Positions 1 through 5,514 of a stretch of 5,514 nt of DNA are shown here, piece by piece. The DNA is taken from the NCBI GenBank assembly GCA_025450255.1, contig JANWHV010000169.1, positions 1-5,514 on the forward strand, in the 5' to 3' direction. The notes beneath the pieces were generated by a model that was given only the letters and a program-made list of their open reading frames with translations, had not been told where the DNA came from and made no database searches. Every line of letters begins with the position of its first letter. Within the stretch, counting starts at the first letter, position 1. The stretch comes from Chloroflexota bacterium (GTDB taxonomy: Bacteria; Chloroflexota; UBA5177; JANWHV01). The position numbers and the translations under genes were made by a program.

Positions 1-773
1 CGCCCGAGATAGGCCTCGATGACCAACGGATTTTGCTGGATATCCGCGGGCACGCCTTCGGCAATTTTCTTGCCGTAATCGAGCACGGCGATCTGATCGG
101 AGATGCCCATGGTCACTTGCAGCTTATGTTCGATGAGCAGAATGGTCAGCCCAAACTCGGCACGCAGACGCTGGATGTAGCCAATGGCCTCGGCGGTTTC
201 GGCATCATTCATGCCAGCCGTCGGCTCGTCCAGCAGCAGCAACCGCGGTTTGGCACCGAGCGCGCGGGCGATCTCGACGCGGCGCCGGTCAGCATAGGAG
301 AGGCTGGAGGCGTATTCATTTTGGAGCGCCACCAGCGATGGCCCAAAGAAGCCGAGCAGCTCGATGGCGCGCTCGTGCGCGCCGCGCTCCGCGCGGGTAT
401 AGTTCGGCAGCCGCAGCAGAATCGAAGGCAGATTGCCAGGGAGCGAGATATGTTGCCCCACCAGCACATTCTCGAGCACCGTCATATTGCCGAAGAGGCG
501 AATATTCTGGAATGTGCGCGCCACCCCGGCGCGCAGCACGCGATCGGGGGTGAGTCCGGCGACCGAGCGCCCATCGAGCAGGATCTGGCCGGAGGTGGGC
601 TTGTAAATGCCCGTGATGGCGTTGAAGACGGTCGTCTTGCCAGCGCCATTGGGACCGATAATGCTGTAGATCTGCCCGCGCAGGACGTCGAAGTCTACGC
701 CATCGACCGCGGCGAGTCCGCCAAAACGCATGGTCAGGCCGGCCACGCGCAGCAGCACATCAGCTTCTGCCAT
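1..773 (-). CDS. livG: Branched-chain amino acid ABC transporter ATP-binding protein LivG (3' end outside window)
   Basis: This is the cytoplasmic ATPase subunit that hydrolyses ATP to drive amino acid import through LivH/LivM. Translating the minus strand from 773 gives 257 codons with no stop before the window edge. Visible motifs are Walker A GPNGAGKT (residues 40-47), a Q-loop in RTFQNIRLF (86-94), an ABC signature LSYADRRRVEIARAL (158-172), Walker B LLLLDEP followed by TAGMN (178-189), and an H-loop IEH (214-216). The end VIEAYLG (251-257) matches the usual LivG C-terminus, so only a few codons should be missing. Within the signature, the usual glycine of the family's LSYG/LPYG form is alanine (residue 161). 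Two adjacent ATGs (776 and 773) are possible starts. I chose 773 because the GGAGG at 784-780 lies 6 nt from it but only 3 nt from 776. Either start overlaps the livM stop, suggesting translational coupling. The family assignment is firm; substrate specificity is not set by this subunit. Confidence 0.95.
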   Translation of the reverse strand, partial: MAEADVLLRVAGLTMRFGGLAAVDGVDFDVLRGQIYSIIGPNGAGKTTVFNAITGIYKPTSGQILLDGRSVAGLTPDRVLRAGVARTFQNIRLFGNMTVLENVLVGQHISLPGNLPSILLRLPNYTRAERGAHERAIELLGFFGPSLVALQNEYASSLSYADRRRVEIARALGAKPRLLLLDEPTAGMNDAETAEAIGYIQRLRAEFGLTILLIEHKLQVTMGISDQIAVLDYGKKIAEGVPADIQQNPLVIEAYLG

Positions 774-2074
774 CATCGGCCTCCCTGATCGTCGGTACCT
801 GGCCCGGCGTAGGCGGTCGCATCCTCTGAACCCGCGCCACCGATGGCGACACCAGCCTCTTCACGTTCGAGCAGCCCAACGGCCGAGGCCGACTCAGGCG
901 AGGCGCCGATGCCCGCCAGTTCGCGCTTACGCCGCCGATCAGGAATCAAGCCCTGGGGACGAATCAGGACCATCGCGACCAGCAGCAGACCATAAATCAA
1001 GAACTTGGAAGTCCCGAAGTCGAAGTTGGCCAGGAAATGCAGCGGAGAGCTGGCAGGCGTCACGAGAGCGCTGCCGCCGACTACGGTGTTGATCTGGCCG
1101 AGCAGATAGACATCAATGAAGCGCAGAATGACAGCGCCCAGGATCACGCCGGAGATGCTCCCCAGGCCGCCCAACACGATCATGACCAGCACGGTGATCG
1201 AGACGTTGAAGCTAAAGAGATCGGGCTCGGCGTTCTGGAGCAGGCCAGCATTCAAGACACCGCCGATGCCGCCGATGGTGGCACCCAGCCCGAAGGCGAG
1301 CAGCTTGGTTTGTACCAGGTTAACTCCCGAGGTGGCCGCAGCGGTTTCGTCCTCGCGAATGGCCACCCAGGCACGCCCCAGACTCGAATCGCGCAGCGCG
1401 ATCGAGGCCAGCACGACAATCACCACAAACGCGAGCACCAGGTAGTAGTACGGCGTGCGATCGACCGGATCGGTGAAGGAAATCAAGCCGAACGGCGTGT
1501 TGATCGGCGAAGGCCCCTTGGCGCTGATGCCCGTGTTTCCCTGGAAAAATGAGATGCGCTTGAACACATCGGGGACGATTTCACCGAAACCCAGGGTGAC
1601 GATGGCCAGGTAGTCGCCACGCAAGCGCAACGTTGGCGCGCCGAGCAACACCCCGAAGATACCAGCCACGATGGCGCCCACAATGATCAGCGGCCAGAAT
1701 GAAAAAGTCGGCGTGAGGACCAGTCTGCCATCGGCCAGCTGGATCGCGCCGAAGGTCCCTGCCGCCAGCGTGTAGGTGCCGATCGCGAAGAAGGCGACAT
1801 ACCCGAGGTCCAGCAGGCCCGCGTAGCCCACCACCATATTCAGGCCCACGGCCAGCACCACGTAAATGCCAATGGCGCAGCCATCCAGGATCAATTCCCC
1901 TGTGGCGAGGCCTGAGATCGGGTAGACAATGACCAACACCAGGATCAGGAGACCGAGGCGCCAGCCCGACAGATACCAGCCAAGAGGGCGCCCGGCGATC
2001 ATGGTCGTATCCAGCAGGGTGTGCACGGTTGCCATCGGCGACCGATGTGGCGGAGCTTCCGTCTGCGTAGCCAT
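773..2074 (-). CDS. livM: Branched-chain amino acid ABC transporter permease LivM
   Basis: This is an integral membrane permease that pairs with LivH to form the import channel. The 433-residue product shows hydrophobic segments at roughly 39-57, 61-84, 88-110, 125-147, 209-229, 254-280, 290-322 and 356-372. Family hallmarks are GLNMVVGYAGLLDLG (77-91), the TLRLRGDYLAIVTLGFGEI stretch (148-166), the cytoplasmic ATPase-coupling loop GRAWVAIREDETAAATSG (233-250), VLGGLGSISGVILGAV (300-315) and the terminal RPQGLIPDRRRKREL (372-386). After this normal family end there are about 47 extra residues rich in Ala, Gly and Glu, which look disordered. There is also a 35-40 residue polar N-terminal extension before the first membrane segment, with a second Met at 14 and a third at 25. 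The ATG at 2074 was chosen because it has a Shine-Dalgarno sequence 5 nt upstream. It begins 12 bp after livH and its stop overlaps the start of livG, so it is firmly in the operon. Confidence 0.95.
   Translation of the reverse strand: MATQTEAPPHRSPMATVHTLLDTTMIAGRPLGWYLSGWRLGLLILVLVIVYPISGLATGELILDGCAIGIYVVLAVGLNMVVGYAGLLDLGYVAFFAIGTYTLAAGTFGAIQLADGRLVLTPTFSFWPLIIVGAIVAGIFGVLLGAPTLRLRGDYLAIVTLGFGEIVPDVFKRISFFQGNTGISAKGPSPINTPFGLISFTDPVDRTPYYYLVLAFVVIVVLASIALRDSSLGRAWVAIREDETAAATSGVNLVQTKLLAFGLGATIGGIGGVLNAGLLQNAEPDLFSFNVSITVLVMIVLGGLGSISGVILGAVILRFIDVYLLGQINTVVGGSALVTPASSPLHFLANFDFGTSKFLIYGLLLVAMVLIRPQGLIPDRRRKRELAGIGASPESASAVGLLEREEAGVAIGGAGSEDATAYAGPGTDDQGGR
780..786 (-). promoter_or_regulatory. 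Ribosome binding site of livG
   Basis: The minus strand reads AGGGAGG here, inside the last codons of livM. Its distance favours the second of two tandem ATG codons (6 nt to 773, 3 nt to 776), which decides the start used for livG. Confidence 0.7.
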
Positions 2075-2079
2075 ATCCG

Positions 2080-2086
2080 CTCCCTC
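2080..2086 (-). promoter_or_regulatory. Ribosome binding site of livM
   Basis: The minus strand reads GAGGGAG in the 12-bp gap directly after the livH TAA. It ends 5 nt before the ATG at 2074 and supports that start over the downstream in-frame Met codons. Confidence 0.75.
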
Positions 2087-3040
2087 TTAGACCTTATCCG
2101 GTACTTGTGCGCCCAGCAACCCAGACGGCCTGAACACCAGAATCAGCACGAGGATCGAAAAGATGACCACTTCCGACCAGCCGATGCCATTGGGGATGTA
2201 GGCAATCGAAAGCGCCTCGACAATACCGATCACAAACCCCCCCAGCACCGCGCCGTTGATATTGCCGATGCCACCGAGCACGGCGGCGGTAAAGGCGATC
2301 AGGCCGAGCTGGAACCCGATCAAGAATTGCACCTGTCCGGCATTGAGATTATAAACCACGGCACCGGCGCCCGCGAGCGCGCCGCCGATGAGGAAGGTCA
2401 GCGCGATGGTCCGGTCGATGCTCACCCCCATCAGCGCCGCCGCCTCAGGATCCTGCGCGGTGGCACGCATCGCCCGGCCCAGCCGGGTGACGCGGATGAA
2501 GCGGTCAAGTCCGTACATCAGGCCGAGCGCCAGCGCGATGATGAAGATATCCACCGCGTTGATCTGCACACCGCCCAGGCTGAATCCACCGCCCAGCAGG
2601 CTGGGGAATGCGACGAACTCGCTGCCGCGCCACAGCTGGGCGACATTCTCCAGAATGAAGGAAACGCCAATCGCGGCGATCAACGGCGCCAGGCGTGGCG
2701 CGCGACGCAGCGGGCGGTAGGCCAGGCGCTCGATCGTGACGTTGAGCACCCCGCACACCAGCATCCCAACGACGACCAGCAGGATGAGCACACCGACCAG
2801 CGCGAAGCCGGTGACCGGCCCATTGAGCCCCATGGCCTGGACGAGGACGAGGGTGACGATGGTGCCCCACATAAAGACATCGCCATGGGCGAAATTGATC
2901 AGCTCGATGATGCCATAGACCAGCGTATATCCCAGAGCGATCAGGGCATAGAGCGCCCCGCGGGTAATCCCGATCTCAAGTTGCTGCAGCAAATACCCGA
3001 GCGCCGAGGACTGCGCCGAGGCAAGCGCCAGAACGTGCAT
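2087..3040 (-). CDS. livH: Branched-chain amino acid ABC transporter permease LivH
   Basis: This is the second membrane permease of the importer, forming the translocation pore with LivM. The 317-residue product is slightly longer than is usual for LivH. Clear family motifs are GALYALIALGYTLVYGIIEL followed by INFAHGDVFMWG (28-59), ERLAYRPLRRAPRLAPLIAA (104-123) followed by IGVSFIL, the ATPase-contact loop TRLGRAMRATAQDPEAAALM (185-204), and GGIGNINGAVLGGFVIG (256-272). The protein ends with LVFRPSGLLG (301-310), the standard LivH terminus. Hydrophobic segments cluster at about 23-45, 56-99, 117-131, 161-178, 211-231, 244-282 and 290-304. The start is the ATG at 3040, preceded by a very strong Shine-Dalgarno sequence. 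The gene is separated from livK by 161 bp that contain two inverted repeats, and it is followed closely by livM. No frameshift or missing motif is seen. Confidence 0.96.
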   Translation of the reverse strand: MHVLALASAQSSALGYLLQQLEIGITRGALYALIALGYTLVYGIIELINFAHGDVFMWGTIVTLVLVQAMGLNGPVTGFALVGVLILLVVVGMLVCGVLNVTIERLAYRPLRRAPRLAPLIAAIGVSFILENVAQLWRGSEFVAFPSLLGGGFSLGGVQINAVDIFIIALALGLMYGLDRFIRVTRLGRAMRATAQDPEAAALMGVSIDRTIALTFLIGGALAGAGAVVYNLNAGQVQFLIGFQLGLIAFTAAVLGGIGNINGAVLGGFVIGIVEALSIAYIPNGIGWSEVVIFSILVLILVFRPSGLLGAQVPDKV

Positions 3041-3045
3041 GCCGG

Positions 3046-3056
3046 CCTCCTCCCTT
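3046..3056 (-). promoter_or_regulatory. Ribosome binding site of livH
   Basis: The minus strand reads AAGGGAGGAGG, an extended anti-SD match ending 5 nt before the ATG at 3040. It lies about 26 nt downstream of the second intergenic inverted repeat and is not paired within either repeat. Confidence 0.75.
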
Positions 3057-3081
3057 GCGAGCGGACAGGGCGTCCCGCTGA

Positions 3082-3113
3082 CCGTTGGGCCGAATGGCTA
3101 TACGTCCCAACGG
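3082..3113 (-). repeat. Inverted repeat in the livK-livH gap (second hairpin)
   Basis: A perfect 8-bp inverted repeat is present: CCGTTGGG (3082-3089) and CCCAACGG (3106-3113), separated by 16 bp. On the minus-strand transcript it would form a moderate hairpin between the stronger hairpin at 3128-3160 and the livH ribosome binding site. There is no U-tract after it, so it is not a standalone intrinsic terminator. It could be an mRNA-stabilising structure or a protein site; the sequence does not decide. Confidence 0.55.
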
Positions 3114-3127
3114 CTGACAGGTACACA

Positions 3128-3160
3128 ACGGAGCAGACTTCATGGAGAAGCCTGCTCCGT
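3128..3160 (-). terminator. Strong stem-loop after livK: putative attenuating or mRNA-stabilising hairpin
   Basis: The arms 3128-3141 and 3147-3160 are complementary over 14 positions. The one DNA mismatch (3137/3151) becomes a G-U wobble in the minus-strand RNA, so the transcript forms an uninterrupted 14-bp stem with a 5-nt loop. It begins 41 nt after the livK stop codon. The tail is UUGUGUACC, only partly U-rich, so full termination is unlikely. In binding-protein-dependent transport operons such intergenic hairpins are known to let the binding-protein mRNA accumulate above the permease mRNA, by partial termination or by blocking 3' exonucleases. That role here is inferred from position and structure. 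Confidence 0.65.
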
Positions 3161-3201
3161 GTATGTTCGCACATCACAGGATGTACGGCAACAGAATCGG
3201 A

Positions 3202-4458
3202 CTAGGCGTTGATCTGCTGCTTGAACGTCCACATGCCTGTGGAATCCACACCGTAGATACTGAACACCTTGGTGCCGGCGTTGTCGCCGTTCGCGTCGAA
3301 GGAAATCGTGCCCGTCACGCCAGTATACGAGATGCTGGCGATCTGATCACGGATGGCCTTGCGGGTAACCGGCTGGCCGGCCGCGATCAGGTTCTTGATG
3401 GCCTTGATCTCGATCATGGTCGCATCGTAGGCCATCGCGCTGTACGGCAACAGGTCCTTACCGGGGAAGGCTGCCTTGTACGCCGTGACGAAGGCCGCCG
3501 CTGGGCCGGAAGTGAACTGGGAATTGTCAGGAGCCGCCACCGAACCGTAGGTGTTGGCCGCGGCAGCACCCGCCGCCGTCACGAAGCCGGGGTCATCAGC
3601 AATGCCATCGCCGCCAACCATCGGGGCGGTGTATCCGGCCGAGACCAGATCCTTTTTCAACGCGCCGCCGCCGCCAGAGGTGACGCCGCCGTAGAAGACG
3701 CAGTCAGGGTTCTTGTTCTTGATCGTCGCGGCCAGCGACGGGAGGCTGGCGATCTGCGCCGCGGTGATCGAGGCCGTGCCGGCGACCGTGCCACCGTTGC
3801 CGGTGAAGGTCGACGTGAAGTACTTGGCCAGGCCCTTGCCATAGGTGGTGTCGTCGTCGACGACGTAGCAGGACTTGGCATTAACCGGCGCGCCAGCCGC
3901 GACCTGAGCGTCCACCTTGCCCTGGACCACGTCGTTGCCCGGGATACGGAAGTAGTATTCGGGAATGCCCGCCGGATGCAGGTTGGAGAAGACGATGCCG
4001 TTGTCGGCGGCATACTGCGACAGGGTCAGGCCAGGATTGGTGTTGGCCGGGCTGATCTCGACCAGACCCGCCTGGGTGATAATGGGTATCTCAACCTTGG
4101 CGACGCCACTGTTGAACGGCCCCATGATGGCCATGATGGTCGGGTCGGCTGCCGCCGCCGTCACATCGGAGGAGCCAATTGAGGGATCGGGTCCACTGGT
4201 GCCTTCGTAGTTGTAGTGCTTGACGCTCAGCTTATAGCCGTTGCCGAGGTCCGCGTTCTGCATGACTGCCAGGTCGGTGCCATACTGAGTGGGCAGCTGC
4301 GCGGCGGCGTCGGTGCCCGAGACCGCCAGCTCCGTCGCGATCACCAGGTTCTTGTTGCCGGTCGGGCCGCTCCCACTCCCTCCGCCGCAGCCGGCGAAGA
4401 TGACCGCCGTAAGCGCGACGCCAGTGAGTGCCGTGGCTCCACGTTGCCATTTCTGCAT
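3202..4458 (-). CDS. livK: Branched-chain amino acid ABC transporter substrate-binding lipoprotein (LivK-like)
   Basis: This is an extracytoplasmic solute-binding protein that captures the amino acid and delivers it to LivH/LivM. The 418-residue product begins with a lipoprotein signal: KWQR, a hydrophobic core (about 8-21) and the lipobox FAGC with the lipidated Cys at 24, followed by a flexible GGGSGSGPTG linker. The mature part has the periplasmic-binding-protein type I fold signatures: LVIATELAVSGTDA (38-51), IMGPFNSGVAKVEIPI (111-126), ISPANTNPGLT (135-145), YYFRIPGNDVVQG (168-180), VVDDDTTYGKGLA (199-211) and PDCVFYGG (251-258). Two cysteines, 197 and 253, lie in the mature domain and might pair. 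Substrate could be Leu/Ile/Val or another ligand, because this family also binds amides, urea and aromatic acids; the operon context favours branched-chain amino acids. The ATG at 4458 is the only credible start, although its Shine-Dalgarno sequence is unusually far upstream (13 nt). It is the first liv gene of the operon, preceded by a 211-bp gap with an operator-like repeat. Confidence 0.93.
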   Translation of the reverse strand: MQKWQRGATALTGVALTAVIFAGCGGGSGSGPTGNKNLVIATELAVSGTDAAAQLPTQYGTDLAVMQNADLGNGYKLSVKHYNYEGTSGPDPSIGSSDVTAAAADPTIMAIMGPFNSGVAKVEIPIITQAGLVEISPANTNPGLTLSQYAADNGIVFSNLHPAGIPEYYFRIPGNDVVQGKVDAQVAAGAPVNAKSCYVVDDDTTYGKGLAKYFTSTFTGNGGTVAGTASITAAQIASLPSLAATIKNKNPDCVFYGGVTSGGGGALKKDLVSAGYTAPMVGGDGIADDPGFVTAAGAAAANTYGSVAAPDNSQFTSGPAAAFVTAYKAAFPGKDLLPYSAMAYDATMIEIKAIKNLIAAGQPVTRKAIRDQIASISYTGVTGTISFDANGDNAGTKVFSIYGVDSTGMWTFKQQINA

Positions 4459-4471
4459 ACTGAAAACGATG

Positions 4472-4479
4472 CCTCCTCT
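4472..4479 (-). promoter_or_regulatory. Ribosome binding site of livK (long spacer)
   Basis: The minus strand reads AGAGGAGG, an excellent Shine-Dalgarno sequence. It ends 13 nt before the ATG at 4458, while the other liv genes have 5-6 nt. The in-frame codons between (ATC GTT TTC AGT) include no ATG, GTG or TTG, so no nearer conventional start exists. Confidence 0.6.
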
Positions 4480-4579
4480 GATCCGCCACTTGCGCGGGAC
4501 TCGAAGCTAACGCCCGCCAGGGAAGAAAACGCACTACCTCCCGTAAAGCGATTACTACTGACTACGCGCCGAGCCGTTG

Positions 4580-4611
4580 CGATATCTCAACATATCGTTC
4601 CGCGATATGTT
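4580..4611. promoter_or_regulatory. Operator-like overlapping inverted repeats upstream of livK
   Basis: A perfect 9-bp inverted repeat, AACATATCG (4589-4597) and CGATATGTT (4603-4611), has a 5-bp spacer. A second, overlapping palindrome uses CGATAT (4580-4585) and ATATCG (4592-4597). Together they give three alternating half-sites with centres 12 and 11 bp apart, near one helical turn each. The arms are AT-rich in a GC-rich neighbourhood and no poly-T follows on the minus strand, so a transcription-factor operator fits better than a terminator. A TTGAGA hexamer (minus strand, 4590-4585) overlaps the cluster and could be a -35 element, but no good -10 lies at the usual spacing. The regulator is not identifiable from this window. 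Confidence 0.5.
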
Positions 4612-4645
4612 TGACCGCGTGCGACCGCACCGCCCGTACTGTCCT

Positions 4646-4673
4646 GGCTCACGGCTCACGGCTCACGGCTCAC
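4646..4673. repeat. Four tandem copies of a 7-bp repeat (GGCTCAC; GTGAGCC on minus strand)
   Basis: Exact units lie at 4646-4652, 4653-4659, 4660-4666 and 4667-4673. The minus-strand TGA stop of the upstream gene (4672-4670) lies inside the first unit met by the ribosome. Because the unit is 7 bp and each copy carries TGA, the array places a stop in all three minus-strand frames within three units. It may be a simple slippage-derived microsatellite, and its copy number could vary between strains. Confidence 0.85.
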
Positions 4674-5514
4674 GGCGGCGCGGCCTGGTCGGCCAGTCGC
4701 AGCGCCGCATCCACCTCTTCCGCGTCGGCCAGCGGCAGCGTCGGCCACAACGCGTGCGCCGCGTGATTCGCCGCGACCAACACGCCGAAACGCACCAGGA
4801 AGAGCGGATTGGGACCCGCCGCGCCAGCGATGAGCGCGAGCGCCTGGTGCGGCGCCAGCACGACGGCGCAGCCCGCCGCTGGCGCGGGGCCGGAAAAATA
4901 CTGAATACTCGTGAACGCATTGCCGTCTGGCAGCAGGTTGGCCAGCGGGCCGCGTGCCAGCCACGCGCGCGCCGCGGCGCAGACGGAATCATCGGCGCTG
5001 GGGACACCGGCCTGGTGCCCGAACGCGGGCGTCACCTGCCAGGCGCCGTTGGCCCAGGTGATGCGCAGTACGATGAGGCGAAAGTTGAGGCCAGGGTCGC
5101 CCTGACCGCGTGCGACCTCCCTGCCCTGAAGCGTGGCGTAGTCCCACGAGAGCCAGGCAATCGCCGCGACCGTCCAGGGTGAGGTGGCGGTTGTGGGCAG
5201 GTTGACCGTGCAGAATTCCGAGCAATCCTGACCCGGAAAGCGACACGGATCGATCCGCAGATCGCTGCCGGAGCAGGGCTCATGAATGCCGAAGTCCGCC
5301 AGCAGATGGAACGCCAGCGTGGCCAGCAGCGGCGTGCTGGCGGGAACTGGCAGTTCCGCGGTGCCCGTGCTGGTAAGCGCGTAGAGTTGCCCGCGCGGCA
5401 CGATTGCCTGATCGTGCCGCGCGGCCAGCGCCGACTGCGCCGCGCTCACCAGCATGGCATGCTGGTTATCGGGCAGCGTGGCCAGCGACTCATTCACGGG
5501 GATGACCCACCCGC
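4670..5514 (-). CDS. Unrecognised protein with a cysteine cluster (probably 5' partial)
   Basis: I do not recognise this protein. A GTG at 5497 would give 275 residues, but the frame stays open to the window edge (upstream residues GWVIP) and the GTG has only a weak Shine-Dalgarno match, so the true start is probably outside. Numbered from that GTG, there are six cysteines: 75, 85, 92 and 96 in a C-x9-C-x6-C-x3-C cluster, plus 173 and 210. The region 138-160 (NFRLIVLRITWANGAWQVTP and following) has an alternating pattern suggesting beta strands, and segments around 218-246 are hydrophobic. The cysteines and many aromatic residues would suit an exported, disulfide-bonded protein, but the window shows no signal peptide; one could lie beyond the edge. 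The antisense frame is Arg-rich and non-protein-like, which supports the minus strand as coding. It lies upstream of livK in the same direction but 211 bp away with an operator-like site between, so co-transcription with liv is uncertain. Confidence 0.65.
   Translation of the reverse strand, partial: GWVIPVNESLATLPDNQHAMLVSAAQSALAARHDQAIVPRGQLYALTSTGTAELPVPASTPLLATLAFHLLADFGIHEPCSGSDLRIDPCRFPGQDCSEFCTVNLPTTATSPWTVAAIAWLSWDYATLQGREVARGQGDPGLNFRLIVLRITWANGAWQVTPAFGHQAGVPSADDSVCAAARAWLARGPLANLLPDGNAFTSIQYFSGPAPAAGCAVVLAPHQALALIAGAAGPNPLFLVRFGVLVAANHAAHALWPTLPLADAEEVDAALRLADQAAPP

Noticed and set aside
33..788. 251-codon plus-strand open frame
   Set aside because: It is antisense to livG, whose Walker A, signature and Walker B motifs are all intact on the minus strand.
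2021..3205. 394-codon plus-strand open frame
   Set aside because: It lies antisense to livH and the start of livM. Its product is rich in Asp, Gln, Arg and His with no domain, as expected of the mirror frame of hydrophobic permease codons in GC-rich DNA.
3852..3865. Perfect 14-bp palindrome inside livK
   Set aside because: It falls exactly on codons for Val-Val-Asp-Asp in the conserved VVDDDTTYG motif, and GTC/GAC codons produce it automatically.
4123..4142. Direct repeat of a CATGATGG-like sequence inside livK
   Set aside because: It is explained by the codons of the repeated Ile-Met and Ala-Ile-Met residues preceding the GPF motif.
3142..4182. 346-codon plus-strand open frame
   Set aside because: It is antisense to livK, Arg/Gly-rich and has no recognisable motif, while livK on the other strand has a lipobox and complete family signatures.
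4552..4590. Sigma70-type promoter for livK using TTGAGA (4590-4585)
   Set aside because: The -35-like hexamer is plausible, but the nearest -10-like hexamers (TAGTCA, TAGTAA) are 20 bp or more away or poorly matched, so no promoter call is justified.
4589..4611. Reading the 9-bp inverted repeat as an intrinsic terminator of the upstream gene
   Set aside because: The stem is AT-rich and no U-tract follows on the minus strand, so the termination signature is missing.
4577..5182. 201-codon plus-strand open frame
   Set aside because: Its product is extremely Arg-rich and low in hydrophobic residues. The opposite frame is longer, balanced in composition and more protein-like.
1..5514. Novel mobile, defence, CRISPR or RNA-gene system
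   Set aside because: No transposase, integrase, nuclease, spaced repeats, tRNA or rRNA sequence was seen on either strand; apart from the upstream unknown gene the window is a standard transporter operon.

Overview
The window is GC-rich (about 60 % by eye) and all convincing genes lie on the minus strand. It holds most of a high-affinity branched-chain amino acid (HAAT/Liv-type) ABC transporter operon. In transcription order, right to left, it contains an unrecognised protein gene cut by the right edge (5514-4670), a 211-bp regulatory gap, the lipoprotein substrate-binding gene livK (4458-3202), a 161-bp gap with two inverted repeats, the permease genes livH (3040-2087) and livM (2074-773), and the ATPase gene livG (773-1), which is cut by the left edge a few codons before its expected end. 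The order K-H-M-G matches the classical liv operon, so livF would be expected just beyond position 1; this cannot be seen.

The binding protein is tethered to the outer face of the cytoplasmic membrane by a lipid-modified cysteine, captures the amino acid, and delivers it to the LivH/LivM channel. LivG, with an unseen second ATPase, powers import. Gene spacing is tight from livH onward: 12 bp between livH and livM, and a 1- or 4-bp stop/start overlap between livM and livG. Every gene with a visible start has a strong purine-rich Shine-Dalgarno sequence. The only real breaks are before livK and between livK and livH, and both carry inverted-repeat structure.

The organism is a bacterium with strong Shine-Dalgarno usage. 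The low-complexity Gly/Ser linker after the lipobox, the ATPase signature LSYADRRRVEIARAL and the overall style would fit Chloroflexota or a similar high-GC lineage, but this is an impression and not a demonstrated assignment.

This is mostly an ordinary transporter operon and I do not see a novel multi-gene system. The points most worth a second look are a three-half-site, helically phased inverted-repeat cluster upstream of livK (4580-4611), a strong RNA hairpin between livK and livH (3128-3160), a four-copy 7-bp tandem repeat that starts inside the stop codon region of the upstream gene (4646-4673), and the unrecognised cysteine-containing protein itself.
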